DNA from: Gammaproteobacteria bacterium
GTDB taxonomy: Bacteria; Pseudomonadota; Gammaproteobacteria; Steroidobacterales; Steroidobacteraceae
DNA length: 35,722 nt
Direction: 5' to 3'
Assembly: GCA_005878095.1 (NCBI GenBank)
Contig: VBNH01000079.1
Location: 1-35,722, forward strand
The position numbers and the translations under genes were made by a program. The notes beneath the pieces are model-generated. The model ran no database searches and had not been told where the DNA came from. It worked only from the letters and a program-made list of their open reading frames with translations. Below are positions 25,318 through 33,600 of this stretch, piece by piece; position 1 is the stretch's first letter; each line of letters begins with the position of its first letter.

Positions 25318-27272
25318 GCCGCGCCATCTCCCGCGGTCGCGCCGAGCGCGGGCGCCTCGGCGGCCCTCACCGTGCGGTAGCGCCGGTCGGAGGCGGCCGT
25401 CGCGCCGCCGATGGCCATGATGAGCGCGGCGAGCCAGATGAGGCTCACCAGCGGCCGTATCTGGATGCGCACGCTCCAGCGCCCTGCCCCGAGATCCTCA
25501 CCCAGCGCCACCAGCAGATTGTTGCCGCGGTGCATCTTGATGGAGGTCTGGGTGATCACCTGGTGCTGCACCCAGTACTGGCGCTTCTCGGGTGTGAGGA
25601 CCGTGACCGGTGCGCCCGCTCGCGTGACCACGATGGTGCCGCCTACGCCGTCGTAATTCGGACCTTCCACCGGTCGCACCCCGTCGAAGCGGAATTCGTA
25701 ACCGCCCGCACTCGCGCTGGCGCCGGGCGCCAGCGCCACGTCGCGTTCGGTGGTGAAGGACTGCACGGTCGTGAGCGCGATGACCGCCGTGGCGAGGCCC
25801 AGGTGCGCGATCGTCATGCCGATCACCGCGCGCGACAGCGACAGGCCGCGGCGCCAGCGATCGATGGGATCCACCAACGAGGCGAGCACGATCCACAGCG
25901 CCAGCGTCGCGCCCACCGGGGTCAGTACCCGTCCATGGGAGTAGATGCCGAACACGAGTCCGCAGGCGAGCACGGCGGCGGCGATCAACGTGTACAGCAG
26001 CGTGCGTTGTTTGTCCTGCAGGCGCCCGCGCTTCCAGTTCGAGTGGATGCCGACCGACAGCAGGGCGAGCAGCGGCAGCATCGACAGCATGAAGGTGGGG
26101 TTGAAATACGGCGGCCCCACGGACACGGTGCCGAGCTTCAGCGCATCCGAGATCAGCGGCGCCAGCGTGCCGGCGAACACCGTGGCCGCGGCAATCACCA
26201 GCAGCACGTTGTTGAAGAGCAGGAACGATTCACGCGCCCCGAGCTCGAAGCCGGCCGTCGACTTCAGCAGCGGCGCGCGCCAGGCATATAGACTCAGCGC
26301 GCCGCCGATCATCACGATGAGGAAGGCCAGAATGAAAATGCCGCGGGACGGATCGGCTGCGAACGAATGCACCGACACCAGCACCCCGGAGCGCACCAGG
26401 AAGGTGCCGAGCATGCTCATGGAGAAGGCGAGGATCGCCAGCAGCAGCGTCCAGCTCTTGAACAGCCCGCGCTTGTCGGTGACCGCGAGTGAATGCACCA
26501 GCGCGGTGCCCACCAGCCACGGCATGAACGAGGCGTTCTCGACCGGATCCCAGAACCAGAAGCCGCCCCAGCCGAGCTCGTAGTACGCCCAGAAGCTTCC
26601 CAGCGCGATGCCGCACGTGAGGAAAGCCCACGCGGCGGTCGTCCACGGACGCGTCCAGCGTGCCCACATCTGGTCCAGCCGGCCTTCGAGCATCGCCGCG
26701 CACGCGAACGCGAAGGCGACGGCAAAGCCCACATAGCCGGTATAGAGAATGGGCGGGTGAATCGCCAGCGCCGGATCCTGCAGGATCGGGTTCAGATCGC
26801 GGCCATCGGGCGCCGCCGGGTCCAGCCGCAGGAACGGGTTGGAGGTGGCGAGGGTAAACAGCAGGAAACCAAAGCTGACAACACCGAGCACCCCGAGCAC
26901 GCGCGCGGCGAAGCGCGGCGGCAGCCGTGCGGCGCCGATGGTCACCGCCACGGTCCAGGCGGCGAGCAGCAGGATCCACAACAGGAGCGAGCCCTCGTGG
27001 GCGCCCCACATCGCGGTGACGCGATAGAACAGGGGCAGCGCGGAGTTGGAATTCTCGGCGATGTACATGACCGAGAAGTCGTTCGCCACGAACGATGCCA
27101 CCAGGCACCCCACGGCGGTCGCGATCATGACGAACTGGCCGGCGACGGCGGGCGTCACGGCCGCGATCCACCGCTCCCGGCCCAGCATCGGGCCCGCGAT
27201 GCCGAAGAACGCCTGCAGGGCCGCGAGCAGCAGCGCAAGAATCAGAGCAAAGTGACCAAGTTCAGGCAGCAT
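25314..27272 (-). CDS. ccmF: Cytochrome c heme lyase subunit CcmF
   Basis: A 652-residue inner-membrane protein with about 15 helices that joins heme from CcmE to apocytochrome c. MLPELGHFALILALLL is the standard start. HEGSLLLWILLLAAW and the tryptophan-rich WWD motif WGGFWFWDPVENASFMPW are intact, as are GTFLVRSGVLVSVHSFA and the periplasmic domain after RDVALAPGASA. Its stop overlaps ccmG. The ATG is 1 nt after ccmE. There is one standard copy only; no second, specialised lyase (NrfE type) is seen in the window. Confidence 0.96.
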   Translation of the reverse strand: MLPELGHFALILALLLAALQAFFGIAGPMLGRERWIAAVTPAVAGQFVMIATAVGCLVASFVANDFSVMYIAENSNSALPLFYRVTAMWGAHEGSLLLWILLLAAWTVAVTIGAARLPPRFAARVLGVLGVVSFGFLLFTLATSNPFLRLDPAAPDGRDLNPILQDPALAIHPPILYTGYVGFAVAFAFACAAMLEGRLDQMWARWTRPWTTAAWAFLTCGIALGSFWAYYELGWGGFWFWDPVENASFMPWLVGTALVHSLAVTDKRGLFKSWTLLLAILAFSMSMLGTFLVRSGVLVSVHSFAADPSRGIFILAFLIVMIGGALSLYAWRAPLLKSTAGFELGARESFLLFNNVLLVIAAATVFAGTLAPLISDALKLGTVSVGPPYFNPTFMLSMLPLLALLSVGIHSNWKRGRLQDKQRTLLYTLIAAAVLACGLVFGIYSHGRVLTPVGATLALWIVLASLVDPIDRWRRGLSLSRAVIGMTIAHLGLATAVIALTTVQSFTTERDVALAPGASASAGGYEFRFDGVRPVEGPNYDGVGGTIVVTRAGAPVTVLTPEKRQYWVQHQVITQTSIKMHRGNNLLVALGEDLGAGRWSVRIQIRPLVSLIWLAALIMAIGGATAASDRRYRTVRAAEAPALGATAGDGAA

Positions 27273-27273
27273 G

Positions 27274-27795
27274 TCAGGTACCCGCTGAAGCAGGCGGCAC
27301 GTGTGCCGCGTGAGGGGGCGGTGCGTCCCCGGAGGCCGGCTCGGGCGGCGCGGCCGTATCCGCCCGTGACTGCCCGTGGCGCTTCTTCAATGAGCGCGCC
27401 ACCTCGGGAGGCATGTACTTCTCGTCGTGCTTGGCGAGCACTTCGTCGGCAACGAAGGTGCCGTCGGGGCGCATATGCCCGTGCGCGACGACGCCGGCCC
27501 CCTCGCGGAACAGGTCCGGCAGCACGCCGGTGTAGCTGACCGGGACGTCGTGGCTGAAGTCGGTCACCACGAAGCGCACTTCCAGGCTCCCGGGAGCGCG
27601 CTGCAGGCTCCCCTGCGTCACCATGCCGCCCAGCCGGAAGCGCTCGCCCGCCGGCACCTCCCCGGCGGCGACCTGGGTCGGATCAAAGAAGAAGGTGACG
27701 TTCTGGCGAAAGGCGCTGAGCGCGAGGGCGCCGGCGAGACTGACGCCGCCGACGATGCCGAGCACCAGGGCCATGCGGCGCCGGCGCGGCGTCAC
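27274..27795 (-). CDS. ccmE: Periplasmic heme chaperone CcmE
   Basis: A 173-residue protein with an N-terminal membrane anchor (about 8-28), an OB-fold beta-barrel and a flexible C-terminal tail rich in Ala, Pro and His. Heme is bound covalently at His123 in LAKHDEKYMPPEV, with Tyr127 as axial ligand (HxxxY motif). RFRLGGMVTQGSL is the usual first strand. The GTG start at 27795 overlaps the ccmD stop as GTGA. Confidence 0.94.
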   Translation of the reverse strand: MTPRRRRMALVLGIVGGVSLAGALALSAFRQNVTFFFDPTQVAAGEVPAGERFRLGGMVTQGSLQRAPGSLEVRFVVTDFSHDVPVSYTGVLPDLFREGAGVVAHGHMRPDGTFVADEVLAKHDEKYMPPEVARSLKKRHGQSRADTAAPPEPASGDAPPPHAAHVPPASAGT

Positions 27796-27956
27796 GCCCC
27801 CTCCCCCCGCATCGCCAGCCGCCGCCGCGCTTCCTCGCGCGAGCGTGCCAGCGCGCGGCGCGCCCACACGATGTTCAGCACGATGGCGCCGAGTGTGACC
27901 GCATACGCGGGCCACACGAAGGCGGCATAGCCGCCCATCTCGAGGAATTGACTCAT
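27792..27956 (-). CDS. ccmD: Heme exporter small subunit CcmD
   Basis: A 54-residue protein too small to stand out by length. MSQFLEMGGYAAFVWPAYAV, then a hydrophobic helix up to VLNIVWARRALARSREEARR, is the classic CcmD form: a single membrane helix with a basic cytoplasmic tail. It helps release holo-CcmE from the CcmABC complex. The ATG overlaps the ccmC stop and its TGA overlaps the ccmE start. Confidence 0.92.
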   Translation of the reverse strand: MSQFLEMGGYAAFVWPAYAVTLGAIVLNIVWARRALARSREEARRRLAMRGEGA

Positions 27957-28690
27957 GCGTTTACGATCTCACGAATCCAGCTGGCCGAACGTTCACGGTT
28001 GAGGACTTCACCGCGCAGGCGCACCAGCAGTACCGCCCCGAAAAACAGCGTGAAGCCCAGCAGCATCAGCAGCAGCGGCACCAGCATCGATGCCGCCATG
28101 GTGGGCTTGGCGAGCCGCATCACCGAGGGCGCCTGGTGGAGCGAATTCCACCAGGTCACCGAGTAATGAATGATCGGCACGTTCACCACGCCCACCACCG
28201 CCAGCACCGCGCTGGCGCGATCCGCCCGCTGCGTGTCCTCGAGCCCGGCGCGCAATCCCATGTATCCCAGATACAGGAAAAGCAGAATGAGTTCCGAGGT
28301 CAGGCGCGGATCCCACTCCCAGTACGTTCCCCACATCGGCTCGCCCCACAGCGCCCCGGTCACGAGTGCCGCGAAGGTGAACGAGGCGCCGATCGGAGCA
28401 CAGCTGGCGGCGACCGCGTGCGCCACCTTGATGCGCCAGATGAGGCCCACCGCGGCGGCAACTGCCATGGTCGTATACACCATGAGCGACATCCACGCAC
28501 TGGGCGCGTGCACATAAATGATGCGAAAGCCGTCGCCCTGCTGGTAGTCCGGGGGAGCCAGCACCAGCCCACCCCACAGCCCGCCGATGATCAGCAGGGC
28601 CGCGGGCCAGGCAAACCACGGCGTGAGCCGAGCAGCCAGCGCGTAGACATAGGGGGGTGAGCCGAGCCGATGAAACCAGGTCCAGGTCAT
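27953..28690 (-). CDS. ccmC: Heme exporter subunit CcmC
   Basis: A 245-residue inner-membrane protein with six helices that delivers heme to CcmE. It carries the WWD-type motif WGTYWEWDPRLTSELILLF, and conserved His residues at IIYVHAPSAWMS and IIHYSVTWWNSLHQ flank it as heme ligands. There is a 22-nt gap after ccmB and a 4-bp overlap with ccmD. Length is normal. Confidence 0.95.
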   Translation of the reverse strand: MTWTWFHRLGSPPYVYALAARLTPWFAWPAALLIIGGLWGGLVLAPPDYQQGDGFRIIYVHAPSAWMSLMVYTTMAVAAAVGLIWRIKVAHAVAASCAPIGASFTFAALVTGALWGEPMWGTYWEWDPRLTSELILLFLYLGYMGLRAGLEDTQRADRASAVLAVVGVVNVPIIHYSVTWWNSLHQAPSVMRLAKPTMAASMLVPLLLMLLGFTLFFGAVLLVRLRGEVLNRERSASWIREIVNA

Positions 28691-28712
28691 GATGCGGGCT
28701 TGCGCTCCTTCA

Positions 28713-29477
28713 TTATTCCAGGCTGATCCGCACCGCCGCCGCCGCCGCCAGCGGCGCCAGCGTCACCCCGAGCACCGCCAGGGCCGCGAGCAGCTCCAGC
28801 GGCGCCAGCAGCGGGCCGCCGCTGATCGCCAGTTGCGTCGCGCGCGCGCCGAAAATCAGCACCGGCAGCGACAACGGCAGCGTGAGCAGCGACAGCAATG
28901 CGCCGCTGCGCTTGATCCCGAGCGTCAGGGCCGCGCCGATCGAGCCGATGAGACTCAACGCCACACTGCCCACCGCGACCGAGGCGACGATCCCGGGGAC
29001 TGCCGCGTCGGAGACCCCGAGTGACAAGGCTGCGAGCGGTGCCATGAGTGCGAGTGGCAACCCCGTCAATAACCAATGCGCCGCGGTCTTCGCGAATATC
29101 AGCCAGGTGAGCGACTGACCCGATAGCGCGTACTGCTCGAGCGTGCCGTCGTAGGCATCGTCGCGAAACAGAAACTCGAGCGCCAGGAGCGAGGCCAGCA
29201 ACGCGCCGGCCCACAGAACACCCGGGGCGATTTCGCGCAACCGCGCCAGCTCCGGAGAAATCGCCAGCGGGAACAGCATGGTGACCATCGCAAAGAACGC
29301 CAGCGGCTGCACCAGTTGGCCGCGCTTGCGAAAGGCGAGCTGCAGGTCGCGCGCCAGGGCCAGGCGAGCCGCATCGAGGAGCGGCGCCTGATGGCTCCCC
29401 GCCCACACCGTCGCCTGCCGGGCAAGCGGCGCCGCCTGCGCCACCACGCCCGCCGCGGGAGAACCGTAACCGCTCAT
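28713..29477 (-). CDS. ccmB: Heme exporter ABC permease CcmB
   Basis: A 254-residue membrane protein with six helices, the permease partner of CcmA. LARDLQLAFRKRGQLVQPL, FRDDAYDGTLEQYALS and LTLPLSLPVLIFGA are family signatures. The N-terminus is about 30 residues longer than usual (up to LLDAARLA). The ATG overlaps the ccmA stop. Confidence 0.94.
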   Translation of the reverse strand: MSGYGSPAAGVVAQAAPLARQATVWAGSHQAPLLDAARLALARDLQLAFRKRGQLVQPLAFFAMVTMLFPLAISPELARLREIAPGVLWAGALLASLLALEFLFRDDAYDGTLEQYALSGQSLTWLIFAKTAAHWLLTGLPLALMAPLAALSLGVSDAAVPGIVASVAVGSVALSLIGSIGAALTLGIKRSGALLSLLTLPLSLPVLIFGARATQLAISGGPLLAPLELLAALAVLGVTLAPLAAAAAVRISLE

Positions 29478-30100
29478 GCCGCCAGCTCCAGGCGCCGCAG
29501 ATCGCGCACCGTGGCAGGCAACTCATGATGCACGGCCGCCAGCACCATGCCGCCGCGCGCCAGCTGCTCGCCGATCAGACTTCCCACCAACTGTTGTCCC
29601 TCCGTATCGAGATTGGTCGTCGGTTCATCCAGCAGCCACAGCGGCACCATCGACAGGGCGAGACCTGCGAGTGCCACACGCCGTCGCTGCCCAGCCGAGA
29701 GCGTGCGCACCAGGCGTTCGCACCAGGGGCTCGCACCCACGCGCTCCAATGCATCCTCGAGCGCCGCGGCGCCGACGCGGTGTCTGACACCGATCCAGTA
29801 GCGCAGGTTCTCGCGCGCGCTCAAGTCGGCCTTCAGCGGCGGCTCATGCCCGAGGTAGACCAGCGCGCAGTGAAAGGTACGCAGATCGCTGCGCACATCC
29901 CGGCCCTCCCACAGCACCCGCCCTGCTTCCGGGTACATGAGCCCGCAGACGGTGCGCAGCAGGCTCGTCTTGCCCGAGCCGTTCGGTCCCGTCACCTGCA
30001 GGCACTCGCCGCTCGCGAGCGAAAAGCACACGCCCCGCAGCACGTGACGATCACCCCGCCACAGGTGCAGGCTCTCAACATCCAGGCGCTCATCGGGCAT
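29474..30100 (-). CDS. ccmA: Heme exporter ABC ATPase CcmA
   Basis: A 208-residue ATPase powering release of holo-CcmE. Walker A is GPNGSGKT (38-45), the signature is LSAGQ (134-138), Walker B is LWLLDEP (154-160), and the switch His is in AAVHHE. It is the first gene of the ccm operon. Upstream there is a short inverted repeat (CAGGCG-ACA-CGCCTG, 30126-30140) but no promoter I can define with confidence. Confidence 0.95.
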   Translation of the reverse strand: MPDERLDVESLHLWRGDRHVLRGVCFSLASGECLQVTGPNGSGKTSLLRTVCGLMYPEAGRVLWEGRDVRSDLRTFHCALVYLGHEPPLKADLSARENLRYWIGVRHRVGAAALEDALERVGASPWCERLVRTLSAGQRRRVALAGLALSMVPLWLLDEPTTNLDTEGQQLVGSLIGEQLARGGMVLAAVHHELPATVRDLRRLELAA

Positions 30101-30699
30101 GCTTAGGCTGCGGCTGGCTCATACCCAGGCGTGTCGCCTGAGCACGGCGCGCGAGTCTCGCAAATTCAGCGGCTTATCGCCACACCCCCGTGTCGCTCGC
30201 CCCCGTCAGCCAAAGCGGGCGCGAAATCGCCCGGACCACTGCACCGCCGGGGCGGCATCCCGCAGCGATTCGATGAGACGCGGTCGCACGAGCCAAGGCG
30301 ACTGACTGTTCTTCGTGCGCTCGCAGTCTCGCGCGCAGTAACCGCCAGCGCGCCGTGGAGCTTGCGCTCAGCGGGCGTTGCGCCGCGCAGTTGACGGCTC
30401 ACTTCCAACATGAGCGTGCGTTCGGCGCATCGCGAGCAAGACGCGCTCGCGTTCTCGCATCTTCGCCAAAGATGCAGGCGTCGCGGTCACGCGTCGCAGT
30501 TTCCGAAGAAAGTTAAATCGGCGGCGCAAGTTCAGTGACTGCAGTTGGCGACAGCCTTGTCGGTGGCCCGAGACATGGTTACCAACGCGCGGATCATGTG
30601 TATTGTCCTCTCCGCGCCTGACTGCACTTCGAGTCAGTGATCGCGTAGTTGGGGGGTCTTATCATTTTTCTTGCTTCCTGGCCGAAGCGTCGGTGGGGT
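30101..30699. other. Divergent intergenic region between ccmA and the multiheme cytochrome
   Basis: About 600 bp with no supported gene. It holds several small inverted repeats: 30126-30140 near ccmA, a 7-bp perfect stem GCATCTT/AAGATGC with a 5-nt loop at 30457-30475, and CTGACT/AGTCAG at 30618-30637 close to the cytochrome. A short minus-strand frame from 30411 reads SRQLRGATPAERKLHGAL, reminiscent of the start of DUF559 proteins, but nothing recognisable follows. The region must contain the promoters for both divergent units; no -35/-10 pair is convincing. Confidence 0.5.
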
Positions 30700-33600
30700 T
30701 TGCCGCGTGACTCGCTCGCGCGGCAGCGCGATCGCTGCGGTGCGCGCGCGCTCGCGGCGCTGCTCCTGACGCTCGGGCTGCTGCCGCAGGGCTTTGCCGC
30801 GGAGAGCCGCCTGAACTTCGACCATCTGACGACCGGCTTCGAACTCACCGGCCAGCACCGCGACCTGCCCTGCGAGTCCTGTCACGCCAACGCCATGTTC
30901 CAGGGCACGCCGAGAGATTGCGGCGCCTGTCACGGCATCGGCACCGCCGTGCGCGCCACCGCCAAGCCCGCCAACCACATCCTGACGACCGACCAGTGCG
31001 CCAGCTGCCATACGCCCGTCGCCTGGAACCCGGCGGTCAACTTCGACCACACCCAGGTGCGCGGCAGCTGCTCGACCTGCCACAACGGAATGCAGGCACA
31101 GGGCAAGGGGCCCACGCACATCGTCACCGACCTGGAGTGCGACGCCTGCCATACGACGCTCAGCTGGGGCGGCGCGATGTTCAGTCACGTGGGCGTAACC
31201 AACAACTGCGCCAGCTGCCACAACGGTGTGTCGGCGACCGGCATGCCGCCCACCCACATCCCGGTCGGTACGCCCCCGACGCCGTGCGAGGGCTGCCACT
31301 CGACCAGCAACTTCACGACCTGGGCCGGAACGAAGATCAACCATCTGGCCGTGACGGCGCTCACCTGCGCGAGCTGCCACGAAACGGCGGCTTACCTCGG
31401 GATGCACCCGAGTACCAGCGCCACGGCGGCTGATTCGCGTCCCAACGCGACGCTCGACGCGAATCACCCGAAGAGCGGTGATTGCAGCACGTGCCATGAC
31501 ACGGTCACCTTCGCCGGCGCGGCGGCGAGACCGGCGAACCACATTCCGACGAATGCGCCCTGCTCGCAGTGCCACACGACCGCGGGTAATGACGCGCTCT
31601 ACTCCGTCACCGGCACGCACCAGGGTGTGAGCGGGTGTCTCACCTGTCACGGTCCCACGGTCGGCCCCTTCGTCAACGTCACCATAGTCACCACGCCCGG
31701 CAATCACATTCCGATCGGCAGCGCGGATTGCAACGGCTCGGGCTGCCACAGCACGACGAATGTGAATGCCGGCGGCTTCAAGCTCGGCGCGGCGAACATC
31801 TCCAGTCCCACGCTCAGCGTCGCGGGCCACGCGACGGTGGCGGGCACGACCTGCATGACCTGTCACGAGTCCGCGCCCTACATCGGGATGCTCGCCAGCA
31901 GCGCGACTACGGCCGGAGACTCGCGTCCGACCGCGCTCGACAAGAGCCATCCCACGGGTGGCGACTGCAACGGCTGTCACTCCACGACACCCATCTTTGC
32001 CACCAATCAGACGGGCAACGCCCTGCCCGCGAAGCACATTCCGACCAGTGCACCGTGCGCGCAGTGCCACACGACCGCGGGCAACTACGGGCTCTACTCG
32101 TCCCCCGGCACGCACCAGGGTGTGACCGGGTGCCTGACCTGTCACGGCTCGACGGTGAACACGACGTTCCTCAACGTCACCCCGGTCACGACGCCCGCCA
32201 ATCACATCCCGATCGGCACCCTCGATTGCAACGGCTCGGGCTGTCACGCCACGGGTAACGTGAACCCAGGTGGGGGCGGCTTCATCCTCGGCACGGCGAG
32301 TGTCGCAAATCCCACCCTCAGCGTGGCGGGTCACACGACCGTGGCGGCGGTGGGCGCCTGCACGACCTGTCACGAGACCGCGCCCTACATGGGGATGCTC
32401 GCCAGCAGCGCGACTACGGCCGGAGACTCGCGTCCGACCGCGCTCGACAAACTTCATCCGACCACGGGCGATTGCGTGAGCTGCCACACCACGGCACCCA
32501 CGTTTCTCAGCGACCTGACTGCAGGCAGCAAACCCGCGAATCACATTCCGACCAGCGCGGCCTGTGCGCAGTGCCACACCACCGCGGGCAATTACGCCGC
32601 CTACTCGGTCACCGGTACGCACCAGGGCGTGAAGGGCTGCCTCACCTGCCACGGCTCGACCGTCGCCGGGACCTTCGCCAACGTCACGATCGTCAGTACC
32701 CCCGCCAATCACATCCCGATTGGCAGCCTCGACTGCAACGGCTCGGGCTGTCACAGCACCCAGAATGTGAACGCCGGTGGTTTCAAGCTCGGCACCGCGA
32801 ACATCTCGAGTCCCACACTCACCGTCGCCGGCCATGCGACGGTGGCGGCGGCGGTGGCGGCGTGCGCCACCTGTCACGCGACCGCGTCCTACATGGGGAT
32901 GACCCCGAGCACGGCGCTTCCCGGAGGAGACTCTCGACCGGGCGCCTACGACGCCCAGCACCAGGTTCCCCCGGCGAACACTGGCGACTGCGGCAACTGC
33001 CACGTCACCACGCCGACCTTCGGGACGAACCTGCTTCCCACCGCCGCGAAGCCCGCCAATCACATTCCAACCACCGTCGTGTGCGCGCAGTGCCACACGA
33101 CCGCGGGCAACTTCGCGCTCTACTCCGTCACCGGCACCCACCAGGGCGTGAGCGGGTGTCTGACGTGTCACGGCCCCACGGTCGGGCCCTTCGTCAACGT
33201 GACCCTCGTCACCACGCCCGGCAATCACATCCCGATCGGCACGCTCGACTGCAACGGCTCCGGCTGCCACAGCACGACGAACGTGAATGCCGGCGGCTTC
33301 AAGCTCGGCACCGCGAGCACGGCGAATCCGACACTCACGGTCGCCGGCCATACCACGGTGGCGGCGGCGGTCAGCGGCTGCCAGACCTGTCACGAGACCT
33401 CGCCCTACGTCGGCATGATTGCCAGCACCTCGACCGCGGCCGGAGACTCCCGTCCGACCGCGTTCGACAAGAACCATCCCACGAGCGGGGACTGCACCGG
33501 CTGCCACACGACGACGCCCACCTTCGCGACCGACCAGACCGGTAACGCCAAGCCCGCGAACCACATTCCGACCAGCGCCCCGTGCGCGCAGTGCCACACG

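Noticed and set aside
30166..30411. Possible DUF559 gene remnant on the minus strand
   Set aside because: Only about 18 residues (SRQLRGATPAERKLHGAL) resemble the family start; nothing after it matches in any frame, so I do not call a gene or pseudogene.
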